Positions 34,256 to 43,018 of a DNA stretch of 64,000 nt are shown here, piece after piece. A program made the position numbers and the translations under genes. The stretch comes from Pseudomonas sp. FEN (GTDB lineage Bacteria > Pseudomonadota > Gammaproteobacteria > Pseudomonadales > Pseudomonadaceae). Position 1 is the stretch's first letter. Every line of letters starts with the position of its first letter. The notes beneath the pieces were generated by a model that worked only from the letters and a program-made list of their open reading frames with translations, was not told where the DNA came from and did not search any database. The DNA is taken from the NCBI RefSeq assembly GCF_904067045.1, contig NZ_CAJFDC010000001.1, positions 310,001 through 374,000 of the forward strand, read 5' to 3'.

Positions 34256-35892
34256 CACCAAACCCTCCCTTCCATCCACAAACGCTGGTCGATTTCGATC
34301 AGGGTCGGCCCCTGACGATCCGCGGCGGCCACCAGGGCCTCACGCAAGGTGTCGACGCTGGCGACGGCCTCCGCCACGCAGCCCAGGGCCCGGGCCACGC
34401 CGATAAAGTCCGGTGTGTAGATGTCCACGCCGACCGGCGTGATAGCGCGATTGACCATGTATTTCTTGATCTCTTCGTAGCCCTGGTTATTCCACAGCAG
34501 CACGATGACCGGAATCCGCGCCTCCACCGCGCTGGCCAGTTCCGCCAGGGTGAACTGCAAGCCGCCGTCGCCGATCAGGCATACCACCGGCGGCCGTCGA
34601 CCACGTTCGCTGGCGCCGCCCAGCCAGGCGCCAATGGCAGCCGGCAAGGCATAACCGAGGGTGCCGTAGCCGGTGGACGAGTTGAACCAGCGGCGGGGAT
34701 GCTCCGGATTCAAGGTCAGGTTGCCGGTGTAGACCGGCTGGGTCGAGTCGCCCACCAGCACCGCCTCCGGCAGCACCTCGAGAACGGTGTTGAGGAATTG
34801 CGTCTGGGCGCGGGTCGGTGCATCCCACAGAGTGTCCAGCTCGGCGCGCAGGCCGGCGGCGCGTTGCGGCCCCCAATCGCCCTGACGCTCTGCCAGAGCC
34901 CGGCTATCCACCGCCGCGAGCAGTGCCTCGGCCGCCGTCCGCGAATCGGACACCAGCGCAACCTTGGGTGGATAGTTGCGCACGGTCTGGTCCGGGTCGA
35001 TATCGACGCGCAACAAGGTGCCGGGAATCTCGAAGCCGCCAGCAAAGGTGATGTCGTAGTCGGTTTCCGCCAGCTCGGTGCCGATGGCCAGGACCACATC
35101 GGCATCCGCCACCAGGGCGCGCGTGGCGGGCATGGACTGGGTAGAACCGATCAGTAACGGATGGCGCGACGGCAACATGCCCTTGGCATTGATGGTCAGG
35201 GCCACCGGTGCCTCCAGCCGCTCCGCCAGCCGGGTCAACGCGGCGGCCGCATCGATGGCGCCGCCACCGGCGAGGATCAGCGGACGCCGGGCCCCGGCCA
35301 ACCACCCGGCCATTTGCGCGACCGCCGCCGGGTCGGCGCCGGCCCGGCTGACCCGCACCGGCTGGCTATCGAGCAAGGCGTCGGCGTTTTCCACCAGCAC
35401 ATCGAGCGGAATCTCGATATGCACCGGGCGCGGACGCCCGGCCTGGAACAGGGCGAAGGCCCGGGCCAGCACCGCCGGCAGTTCGGCGGCCGACATCAGT
35501 GTGTGGGAGAACGCCGCGACGCCCGCCACCAGCGAACCCTGGTTCGGCAACTCATGCAGCTTGCCGCGCCCGCCGCCCAGTTGGCTGCGCGACTGGACGC
35601 TGGAGATCACCAGCATCGGGATCGAATCGGCATAGGCCTGGCCCATCGCCGTGATGATATTGGTCATGCCGGGGCCGGTGATGATCAAGCACACCCCGGG
35701 CTTGCCACTGGTCCGCGCGTAGCCATCGGCCATGAACCCGGCGCCCTGTTCGTGGCGCGGCGTGACATGCTCGATGCGCGACGACGCCAGCCCGCGATAG
35801 AGCTCCACGGTATGCACGCCGGGAATCCCGAACACCCGCTCGACCCCGTAGCCCTCCAGTAACCTGACCAGTACTTCGCCGCACGTCGCCAT
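34255..35892 (-). CDS. ThDP-dependent 2-ketoarginine decarboxylase-like enzyme (AruI-like)
   Basis: A 545-residue thiamine-diphosphate enzyme of the acetolactate synthase fold: catalytic Glu in 'TPRHEQGAGFMADGYAR' (about residue 47), central domain, and ThDP/Mg2+ motif 'GDGGLQFTLAELASAVEARIPVIVLLWNNQGY'. The start 'GEVLVRLLEGYGVERVFGIPGVHTVELYRGL' and 'HELPNQGSL' resemble AruI, which decarboxylates 5-guanidino-2-oxopentanoate in the arginine transaminase pathway of P. aeruginosa. The transaminase gene aruH is not in this window. Translationally coupled to an aldehyde dehydrogenase and divergent from a LysR gene. Benzoylformate or acetolactate chemistry cannot be ruled out. Confidence 0.82.
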   Translation of the reverse strand: MATCGEVLVRLLEGYGVERVFGIPGVHTVELYRGLASSRIEHVTPRHEQGAGFMADGYARTSGKPGVCLIITGPGMTNIITAMGQAYADSIPMLVISSVQSRSQLGGGRGKLHELPNQGSLVAGVAAFSHTLMSAAELPAVLARAFALFQAGRPRPVHIEIPLDVLVENADALLDSQPVRVSRAGADPAAVAQMAGWLAGARRPLILAGGGAIDAAAALTRLAERLEAPVALTINAKGMLPSRHPLLIGSTQSMPATRALVADADVVLAIGTELAETDYDITFAGGFEIPGTLLRVDIDPDQTVRNYPPKVALVSDSRTAAEALLAAVDSRALAERQGDWGPQRAAGLRAELDTLWDAPTRAQTQFLNTVLEVLPEAVLVGDSTQPVYTGNLTLNPEHPRRWFNSSTGYGTLGYALPAAIGAWLGGASERGRRPPVVCLIGDGGLQFTLAELASAVEARIPVIVLLWNNQGYEEIKKYMVNRAITPVGVDIYTPDFIGVARALGCVAEAVASVDTLREALVAAADRQGPTLIEIDQRLWMEGRVW

Positions 35893-36036
35893 CTGTTCCG
35901 CCCTTCTTGTTCGTATAAGCCATGCCGCCGATGCGCACAGCGATCAAGGTTATTGGAGCGTTTGGCCGATGGCGGGCACAAGGCAAAAATAGTCATACTA
36001 GGCATGTCCTGTCGTCATGCCTGAGCTGCCCCCACC

Positions 36037-36921
36037 ATGAAACGTCTTCCTCCGCTGCCCGCTCTGCATACCTTCCTGGTCACGGCACAGTGCTGCAACT
36101 TCACCCGTGCGGCCGAGTTGCTGCACATTACCCAGGGCGCGGTGAGCCGGCAGATCGCCGGGCTGGAGAGCCATCTGGGCTATGCCCTGTTCCAACGCCA
36201 GGCCCGCGGCCTGAGCCTGACCGCCCAGGGTCGCGAGCTGTTTCCACGGATCCAGCAGGTGTTCAACCTGATCGACGAGGCGGTGGATCAGGTCGGTGCC
36301 CGGCGCGAGGCTCTGCAACTCAAGGCCCCGACCTGCATGATGCGCTGGCTGCTGCCGCGTCTGTTGCAATGGCAGAAGGAGCGCCCGGACGTGCCGGTGG
36401 AACTGACCACCACGGTGCAGCACGCGGTGGACTTCCGCCGGGAAGAATTCGATGCCGCGGTGGTCTATGGCGCGGCGCCGGGGCCGGCGGTGGCGTCGCA
36501 CCATCTGTTCGATGAACAGCTGACGCCAGTGTGTTCACCGCAACTGATGGCGGGCCCGGTAGCCTTGAACAGCTTCGCCGACCTGGAGCAGCACATGCTC
36601 CTGCACCCTACCCGCGACCAACGGGACTGGGAAGCCTGGTTGCAGGCGGCGGGCGCCCGGGTCAGCAATATCGGCAAGGGGCAGCATTTCGACACACTGG
36701 ACCTGGCCATGACCGTGGCGTCCCAGGGCACCGGGGTGGCAATTGGCGATTGGGCGTTGATCGGCGAGGACCTGAGCGCCGGGCGGCTGGTCATGCCCTT
36801 CGATTTGCGGGTGCGCACCGGGCAGGCGTATTACCTGGTCTACCCGGAGCGGGCCGGGACGGCGCCAGAGTTGCGGGAACTGATGGAGTGGCTGGTGGCG
36901 CAGGCAGCGGCACGGGTTTAA
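36037..36921 (+). CDS. LysR-family regulator (GcvA-like)
   Basis: A 294-residue LysR regulator: N-terminal winged helix 'LPALHTFLVTAQCCNFTRAAELLHITQGAVSRQIAGLESHLGYALFQRQARGLSLTAQGRELFPRI', then the effector domain with 'LKAPTCMMRWLLPRLLQWQKERPDVPVELTT' and 'LTPVCSPQLM'. The GcvA-like subgroup often controls amino-acid or amine use. It is divergent from the AruI-like gene, 144 bases apart, and probably controls that operon. Confidence 0.92.
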   Translation: MKRLPPLPALHTFLVTAQCCNFTRAAELLHITQGAVSRQIAGLESHLGYALFQRQARGLSLTAQGRELFPRIQQVFNLIDEAVDQVGARREALQLKAPTCMMRWLLPRLLQWQKERPDVPVELTTTVQHAVDFRREEFDAAVVYGAAPGPAVASHHLFDEQLTPVCSPQLMAGPVALNSFADLEQHMLLHPTRDQRDWEAWLQAAGARVSNIGKGQHFDTLDLAMTVASQGTGVAIGDWALIGEDLSAGRLVMPFDLRVRTGQAYYLVYPERAGTAPELRELMEWLVAQAAARV

Positions 36922-37002
36922 GAGACCCTTGAGGCCACCAAAAGCTTCGCGGCGGTGCGACGATCCGACAAACGCCGCTCCCACAAGGTGTAGCCAACAC
37001 AC

Positions 37003-37617
37003 TCAGTAGCCGACGGCAAACCGCTGACGCGAATACGCGGGCTTCTCGACTTCATCCAACAGGGCGATGGCGTAGTCGGCGAATGTAATCCAGCTGCGAC
37101 CTTCGGCACTCACCAGCAGGTCATCCTTGCCCAGGCGGAAGTGCCCGGTACGCTCGCCTTCGACAAACTCCGCCGAAGGCGAGAGGAAACTCCAGTCGAG
37201 ATCCTTTTCCTGACGCAAGACCGCAAGGAACTCCGCACCGGCGCTCGCCTCGGCCTTGTACGCTTCAGGAAAGCCCGGGCTATCGATCACCCGGCTGCCA
37301 TCGGGCAGCAACAGCGAGCCGGCACCGCCGACCACCAGCAGGCGTTTGACCCCGGCCTTCTTCACCGGCCCGATCACCGCCGCGGCCGGCAGGGTGGCGA
37401 AATGTGCGGCGCTGATCACCACATCGTGACCGGCCACCGCCGCTTCCAGCGCGGCCGCATCCAGGGCATCGAGCGCCTTGCTCGCGACGCCGACGCGCGC
37501 GCCGATCTTCGCCGGATTACGGGCAATGGCGGTCACGCTATGGCCGCGCCGCAGGGCTTCTTCCAGCAACTGGCTACCGGCACGGCCGGTGGCACCAATG
37601 ATTGCAATCTTGCTCAT
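37003..37617 (-). CDS. NAD(P)-binding atypical SDR (NmrA/YwnB-like)
   Basis: A 204-residue Rossmann protein: 'KIAIIGATGRAGSQLLEEALRRGHSVTAIARNPAKI' is the GxxGxxG cofactor site, followed by 'DVVISAAHFATLPAAAVIGPVKKAGVKRLLVVGGAGSLLLPDGSRVIDSPGFPEAYK' and 'LDWSFLSPSAEFVEGERTGHF'. This is the SDR_a5-type group with no standard Tyr-Lys catalytic pair, so it may be a redox sensor or a reductase. GGAG lies 8 bases before the ATG at 37617. It follows the MBL-fold gene by 108 bases on the same strand and may be cotranscribed. Confidence 0.85.
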   Translation of the reverse strand: MSKIAIIGATGRAGSQLLEEALRRGHSVTAIARNPAKIGARVGVASKALDALDAAALEAAVAGHDVVISAAHFATLPAAAVIGPVKKAGVKRLLVVGGAGSLLLPDGSRVIDSPGFPEAYKAEASAGAEFLAVLRQEKDLDWSFLSPSAEFVEGERTGHFRLGKDDLLVSAEGRSWITFADYAIALLDEVEKPAYSRQRFAVGY

Positions 37618-37725
37618 GACACTCTCCAGTTCCAATCGAATGACGCCAGGCGTCGAGGCAGCCCTCCCGCTCGGGAAGCAGGAAGGCGGATCTGAAAACC
37701 CGCCCAAATCAGCGGCGGGTCGAAC

Positions 37726-38610
37726 TCACCACTTCATCTCGCCCTTGGCGACCTTGGCGCTCAGCTCCAGGGAGGACGCTTCGCCGAGGTTCGGATAACG
37801 CAGGTTCATTGCCGCGATCAGCTCGGCGGAATCCTTGGCCTTGGCGGTCTCGGCGTCGAACGCCTTGATGTAACCAGCGGTAAATTGCACCGCCGTCAAC
37901 GAACGCGAGCTATCACCAAGGAAGTGACCTGGCACCAGGGTCTCGGGTTTCAGCGCTTGAATGCGTTGCAGCGTTGCCAGCCAGGCTTGATGGGACCGCG
38001 CGGTCTGGGTATCGGCCATCCACACATGGATGTTTTCCGCCACCACTACGCCCCCCACCACCGCCTTGATCGACGGAATCCAGACAAAGGTGCGGTCCGG
38101 CTGCTCGCCGTTCAAACCGATAATCTTCAGCTCACGCCCTTCCAACATCAGGCGATCACCCTTGAGCACCTGCGGCACCACCGTGCGCGCCGGCACATCC
38201 GCGCCCATTTTCGGCCCCCAGAAAGCCAGTTTGCCGTCAACGCTGGCCTTGATATGCTCCACGGTCGGTGCCGACGCCAGCACCTTGGCCTTGGGGAATG
38301 CCTGGGTAATGGTGTCCAGGCCAAAGTAGTAGTCCGGGTCGCCATGGCTGATGTAGATGGTGGTCAGGCGTTTGCCGCTGGCACGGATTTTTTCCACCAG
38401 TTGTTCGGCCTGGGATTTGCCAAACTGGGCATCCACCAGGATCGCTTCCTTTTCACCGCTGACCAGCACCGAACTCACCGGAAAAATCGCCGCGCTGCCA
38501 GGATTGTAGACATCCAGGCTCAGAGCGGGCTGAGCCGCCGCCGCATGGGCGACAAAGCCCAGGGTCGCGGTGGCGAGCAAAAGGCGACGAAATAAGGAAA
38601 ATCCGATCAT
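37726..38610 (-). CDS. Exported MBL-fold protein with altered metal site
   Basis: A 294-residue metallo-beta-lactamase-fold protein with a signal peptide (MIGFSLFRRLLLATATLGFVAHAAA). The first strand-loop 'SSVLVSGEKEAILVDAQFGKSQAEQLVEKI' and the later 'LVPGHFLGDS' are typical. The usual HxHxDH metal motif reads H89-G-D-P-D-Y94, so two of three histidines are replaced by Asp and Tyr. Either metal binding is altered or the subgroup uses other ligands. GGAG precedes the ATG at 38610. Divergent from a LysR gene (112 bases), its likely regulator. Confidence 0.83.
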   Translation of the reverse strand: MIGFSLFRRLLLATATLGFVAHAAAAQPALSLDVYNPGSAAIFPVSSVLVSGEKEAILVDAQFGKSQAEQLVEKIRASGKRLTTIYISHGDPDYYFGLDTITQAFPKAKVLASAPTVEHIKASVDGKLAFWGPKMGADVPARTVVPQVLKGDRLMLEGRELKIIGLNGEQPDRTFVWIPSIKAVVGGVVVAENIHVWMADTQTARSHQAWLATLQRIQALKPETLVPGHFLGDSSRSLTAVQFTAGYIKAFDAETAKAKDSAELIAAMNLRYPNLGEASSLELSAKVAKGEMKW

Positions 38611-38722
38611 GTGCAACTCCGAGATCTGTTGGCCGTGATGGCAATGAACAGAGCTTAGTTGCCCGATCCGATACAAAAAATGCGATGCTTTGACATAGTT
38701 TGTTTCTGAAAGTGGGCAAATT

Positions 38723-39628
38723 ATGGATCGTCTTACGGCAATGCGGGTCTTCGTCACGGTGGTCGACCTGGGCAGCCAGTCGGCCGCGGCCGACCATCTG
38801 GACCTGTCGCGGCCGGTCGTATCGCGCTACCTCGCGGAACTCGAGGACTGGGTCGGCGCCCGGCTGATGCACCGCACCACCCGCAAGCTGAGCCTGACCG
38901 CCGCCGGCAACGAAACCCTGCCGCGCTGCCGACAGATGCTCGAATTGTCGGCGGACCTGCAGGCCGCCGTCAGCACACCAGACGAGGCACCGCGCGGGCT
39001 GCTGCGGATCAGCGTCAGTACGTCCTTCGGGCTGGCACAACTGGCCGATGCCATGACCGAGTACGTCAAGCGCCATCCAGGCGTCAGCGTCGACCTGCAG
39101 ATGCTCGACCGCACGGTGAACCTGGTGGACGAGCGCATCGACCTGGCCATTCGCACCAGCAGCGAACTGGACCCGAACCTGATCGCCCGCCGGCTGACCG
39201 TCTGCCGCTCGGTGATCTGTGCCTCGCCGGCCTACCTGCGCGAGCAGCCGATGCCGCAACGGGTGGAAGACCTGAGCCGGCACAACTGCCTGACCCACTC
39301 CTACTTCGGCAAGAGCCTCTGGCATTTCGAGCAGGACGGCGAACCGGTTTCCGTGCCGGTGCAGGGCAATATCAGCGCCAACGAGGCCAGCACCCTGATG
39401 CAGGCGGTAATCGCCGGAGCCGGTATCTCGATGTTGCCCACCTACCAGGCCGGTGCCTATATCAAGCGCGGCGAACTGGTGCGGCTGCTCCCCCAGGCGG
39501 AACCGATACGGATGAACATCTATGCGGTGTACGCCTCACGCAAACACATGCCGAGCACTCTGCGCAGCATGCTGGATTTCCTGGTGGAGCGCTTTCCCGA
39601 AGTACCGCTATGGGATGAGGGGTTATGA
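38723..39628 (+). CDS. LysR-family regulator
   Basis: A 301-residue LysR regulator of the CrgA/DsdC-like branch: 'MDRLTAMRVFVTVVDLGSQSAAADHLDLSRPVVSRYLAELEDWVGARLMHRTTRKLSLT' winged helix, then 'GLLRISVSTSFGLAQLADAMTEYVKRHPGVSVDLQMLDRTVNLVDERIDLAIRTSSELDPNLIARRL'. It overlaps the drug exporter gene by 4 bases (ATGA) and is divergent from the MBL-fold gene, so it probably controls both. Effector unknown. Confidence 0.92.
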   Translation: MDRLTAMRVFVTVVDLGSQSAAADHLDLSRPVVSRYLAELEDWVGARLMHRTTRKLSLTAAGNETLPRCRQMLELSADLQAAVSTPDEAPRGLLRISVSTSFGLAQLADAMTEYVKRHPGVSVDLQMLDRTVNLVDERIDLAIRTSSELDPNLIARRLTVCRSVICASPAYLREQPMPQRVEDLSRHNCLTHSYFGKSLWHFEQDGEPVSVPVQGNISANEASTLMQAVIAGAGISMLPTYQAGAYIKRGELVRLLPQAEPIRMNIYAVYASRKHMPSTLRSMLDFLVERFPEVPLWDEGL

Positions 39629-41124
39629 ACCCGACGAAGCCGGCGATTCGCAGCATTCTGATCGCCTTGATGCTGGCGATTTTCCTTGGGGCGCTGGACC
39701 AGACCATTGTCGCCGTCTCGATTCCCGCCATCTCCGCCCAGTTCAAGGACGTCGGCCTGCTGGCCTGGGTGATTTCCGGCTACATGGTGGCCATGACCGT
39801 GGCCGTGCCGATCTACGGCAAGCTTGGCGATCTCTACGGACGGCGCCGGCTGATGCTGTTCGGCATGGGGTTGTTCACCCTGGCCTCGGTGTTCTGCGGC
39901 ATGGCCCAGAGCATGGAACAACTGGTGCTGGCGCGGATCATCCAGGGTATCGGCGCTGGCGGCATGATTTCAGTCAGCCAGGCGATCATCGGCGACATCA
40001 TCCCACCCCGCGAGCGCGGTCGTTACCAGGGCTATTTCAGCAGCATGTACGCGGTGGCGAGCGTGGCCGGACCGGTCCTGGGCGGCTACATGACCGAGTA
40101 CCTGTCCTGGCGCTGGGTCTTCCTGATCAACCTGCCACTGGGCCTCGGCGCCTGGTGGGTGGCCCAACGCACGCTGGTGGGCCTGCCGCTACCGCAGCGC
40201 AAGCCGATCATCGACTACCTCGGCAGCATGCTGATGATCATCGGCCTGAGCGCCCTGCTGCTGAGCATCAGCGAAATCGGCCAGGGCCTGCGCTGGGATG
40301 ACAGCCGGGTGCTGGGCCTGTTGGTCACGGCAGTGATCGCCCTGCTGCTGTTTGTCCTGCATGAACGGCGCACGGTGGAGCCGTTGTTGCCGATGCACCT
40401 GTTCCTCAACCGCAACGCCCTGCTGTGCTGGTGCACGATATTTTTCACCAGCTTCCAGGCCATCTCCCTCACGGTGCTGATGCCCCTGCGCTTCCAGAGC
40501 GTGACCGGCGCCGGTGCCGACAGCGCGGCCCTGCACTTGCTGCCGCTGGCGATGGGACTGCCCATGGGCGCCTACTTCGCCGGGCGAAAGACCTCGGTGA
40601 CCGGTTACTACAAGCCGATGATCCTGACCGGCGCGGTGCTGATGCCCTTGGCCATCCTCGGCCTGGCGTTCACCCCGCCCCAGGCGGTGCTGCTCAGCAG
40701 CCTGTTCATGCTGTTGAGCGGGATCGCCGGCGGCATGCAGTTCCCGACCTCGCTGGTGGGCACGCAGAACTCCGTGGCACAGAGCGATATCGGCGTTGCC
40801 ACCAGCACCACCAACCTGTTCCGTTCCCTCGGCGGCGCAATGGGCGTGGCGCTGATGTCGGCGTTGCTGTTGGCGCTGCTGCAGGACTCCAGCCTGACGC
40901 ACCTGGCCGGCGCGTCGATGGTTGCCGAAGGCACTTCGGGCAACGCCCTGCTCGAAGGCCTGAACAGCGCCGACGGTCCGACACGCGACGCCCTGCGTGA
41001 AGAACTGCTGCTGACCTTCCGGCATCTGCTGCTGATCAGCGCCGCCGTCGCCCTGCTGGGACTGGCGGCGGCGGTCGCGATGCCGAACAAGGTGCTTCGC
41101 GGGCGAGAAGACAATGCCCGCTGA
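39625..41124 (+). CDS. MFS multidrug exporter, DHA2 (EmrB/QacA) family
   Basis: A 499-residue inner-membrane exporter with 14 predicted helices. DHA2 marks: 'ILIALMLAIFLGALDQTIVAVSIPAIS' (motif D1), 'YGKLGDLYGRRRLMLFGMGLFTLAS' (motif A) and 'GIGAGGMISVSQAIIGDIIPPRERGRYQGYFSSMYAVASVAGPVLGGYM' (motifs B and C). It expels drugs or toxic metabolites using the proton gradient. Co-translated with the LysR gene. No membrane-fusion partner gene is beside it. Confidence 0.92.
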   Translation: MNPTKPAIRSILIALMLAIFLGALDQTIVAVSIPAISAQFKDVGLLAWVISGYMVAMTVAVPIYGKLGDLYGRRRLMLFGMGLFTLASVFCGMAQSMEQLVLARIIQGIGAGGMISVSQAIIGDIIPPRERGRYQGYFSSMYAVASVAGPVLGGYMTEYLSWRWVFLINLPLGLGAWWVAQRTLVGLPLPQRKPIIDYLGSMLMIIGLSALLLSISEIGQGLRWDDSRVLGLLVTAVIALLLFVLHERRTVEPLLPMHLFLNRNALLCWCTIFFTSFQAISLTVLMPLRFQSVTGAGADSAALHLLPLAMGLPMGAYFAGRKTSVTGYYKPMILTGAVLMPLAILGLAFTPPQAVLLSSLFMLLSGIAGGMQFPTSLVGTQNSVAQSDIGVATSTTNLFRSLGGAMGVALMSALLLALLQDSSLTHLAGASMVAEGTSGNALLEGLNSADGPTRDALREELLLTFRHLLLISAAVALLGLAAAVAMPNKVLRGREDNAR

Positions 41125-41282
41125 TCGAAATGCTCCCCTGTGACATCGTCAGGGGCTGTGATACCCGAGCACCACCTTTCGATAAGCCGGCGGTCGGCTA
41201 TGACACCCGGGCAAAAATGTGCAAGCATTTCTTATCCGCATCACTAGAATGCATCCATCGGGAACCCGCCTACGGAATCGTC

Positions 41283-42773
41283 ATGCCGCTTCGCTCAGTG
41301 CTCTACTCGCAACGCTCGCTGGTCCTGACGCTGATCGCCCTGCTGGGCTGCGGTTTCCTTGCTACCTCCCTGCTCAGCTACTACGCTTCGCGCGCCTCGA
41401 TCCGCGACGGTATCGTCAATACCGAACTGCCGCTGACCTCCGACACGGTCTACTCGGAAATCCAGAAAGACCTGGTCCGACCGATCCTGATCTCCTCGAT
41501 GATGGCCCGCGACACCTTCATGCGCGACTGGGTCGTGGCCGGTGAACGCGACCCGCAGCAGATGACCCGCTACCTCAACGAGGTCATGACCCACTACGGC
41601 GCCTACACCGCCTTCTTCGTCTCCAACAGCAACCTGACCTACTACCAGGCCAAGGGTGTGCTGAAGAAAGTCCGCATCGATGTCCCCAACGACCTCTGGT
41701 ACTTCCGCGTGCGAGACATGCAGGCGCCCTATGAGATCAATGTCGACCCGGACACCGCCAACGATAACCGCCTGACGTTCTTCATCAATTACAAGGTCTT
41801 CGACTACGACGAGCACTTCATCGGCGCGGCCGGTGTCGGCCTGACCGTCGATGCGGTGGTCAAGCTGATGGACAAGTACCAGCAGCGCTACCAGCGCAGC
41901 GTGTACTTCGTCGACACCTTCGGCCGCCTGGTACTGACCGGTGCCGATGGCGGCCCCGAAGGCGCCCGGGCCGGGCAGTCGCTGAGCGAGCTGGCGAGCA
42001 TGAAGAACCTGGTGGTCAAATTGCCCAAGCCCCACGATGGCAGCTACGAATACACCGAGCCGGACGGCAAGGGACACTTCCTCAACGTCCGCTTCATTCC
42101 GGAGCTGAACTGGTATCTGTTCGTCGACAAGCGTGAAGACGGCGCCTTCAGCGGGATTCGCCAGTCGCTGTACCTGAACCTGCTGATCTGCCTGGTGGTG
42201 ACCCTGATCGTGCTGGCCCTGCTCAATCGGGTGATCCATCGCTACCAGCGCAGGATCCAGGCCCTGGCGACGCTCGACAGCCTCACCGGCCTGCCCAACC
42301 GCCGCGGCTTCGACCTGCTGGCGGCCCAGGCCCTGCACGAAGCCCAGCGCGAACCCAAGCCGCTGACCGCGCTACTGTTGGATCTGGATCACTTCAAGCA
42401 ACTCAACGACAGCCACGGCCACCTTGCCGGCGATGCCGTGCTGAGCGGGTTTGCCCGGGACCTGGAAAGTTGCCTGCGCCAGTCGGAAATCATCTGCCGC
42501 TGGGGTGGCGAGGAGTTCATTGTGCTGCTCAAGGACACCGACGGCAGCAATGCCCTGCTGATCGCCGAGAAACTTCGCCGGCATATCGAGCAACAGCACT
42601 ACAGCTACAACGACCAGAACCTGCAACTGACCGTCAGTATCGGCCTGACCTCGCTGCAACCCGACGATACCCTGCACAGCCTGCTGGCCCGGGCCGATCA
42701 CGCGTTGTACCGGGCCAAACAGAGCGGACGCAACCGCGTCTGCAGCGACCTGCCGAAATCCGCCCATGAATGA
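41283..42773 (+). CDS. Membrane diguanylate cyclase with Cache sensor (GGEEF)
   Basis: A 496-residue protein: TM1 (about 10-32), a periplasmic dCache-like sensor (33-290, 'MMARDTFMRDWVVAGERDPQQMTRYLNEVMTHYGAYTAFFVSNSNLTYYQ'), TM2 (about 297-317) and a GGDEF domain with an active-site GGEEF at 408-412. Residues for GTP and Mg2+ ('LDLDHFKQLNDSHGHLAGDAVL') are intact, so it should make c-di-GMP. The inhibitory I-site position reads RQSE instead of RxxD, which may weaken product feedback. Start ATG 41283 is chosen; sequence upstream is not protein-like. It overlaps the small CWC gene by 8 bases. Confidence 0.92.
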   Translation: MPLRSVLYSQRSLVLTLIALLGCGFLATSLLSYYASRASIRDGIVNTELPLTSDTVYSEIQKDLVRPILISSMMARDTFMRDWVVAGERDPQQMTRYLNEVMTHYGAYTAFFVSNSNLTYYQAKGVLKKVRIDVPNDLWYFRVRDMQAPYEINVDPDTANDNRLTFFINYKVFDYDEHFIGAAGVGLTVDAVVKLMDKYQQRYQRSVYFVDTFGRLVLTGADGGPEGARAGQSLSELASMKNLVVKLPKPHDGSYEYTEPDGKGHFLNVRFIPELNWYLFVDKREDGAFSGIRQSLYLNLLICLVVTLIVLALLNRVIHRYQRRIQALATLDSLTGLPNRRGFDLLAAQALHEAQREPKPLTALLLDLDHFKQLNDSHGHLAGDAVLSGFARDLESCLRQSEIICRWGGEEFIVLLKDTDGSNALLIAEKLRRHIEQQHYSYNDQNLQLTVSIGLTSLQPDDTLHSLLARADHALYRAKQSGRNRVCSDLPKSAHE

Positions 42774-42984
42774 CTCCAGCCACTGCCCGGCCTGCGGTGC
42801 GCGCAACGACTGTGCCCTGGCCGACCCGCGTACCGCCGACCGGCCCTGCTGGTGCTACAGCGTCAGCATCGATCCGGCGCTACTCGAAGCCCTGCCCGCC
42901 GAACTGCGCAACAGCGCCTGCCTGTGTCCGCGTTGCGCGCATGTGGATGAGCAACTGAAGGCCACCCCACGAGCGGCGTCATGA
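42766..42984 (+). CDS. Cysteine-rich CWC family protein
   Basis: A 72-residue protein with eight cysteines (7, 10, 16, 28, 30, 52, 54, 57) in the C-x2-C ... C-W-C ... C-x-C-x2-C layout of the cysteine-rich CWC family, suggesting a bound zinc. In pseudomonads this small protein often precedes a pseudouridine synthase gene, as here (rsuA starts 34 bases on). Function is not established. Overlaps the diguanylate cyclase end. Confidence 0.85.
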   Translation: MNDSSHCPACGARNDCALADPRTADRPCWCYSVSIDPALLEALPAELRNSACLCPRCAHVDEQLKATPRAAS

Positions 42985-43018
42985 CCTGAAATGCCCGCCC
43001 ACGCCGAAGTCCCCAGCC

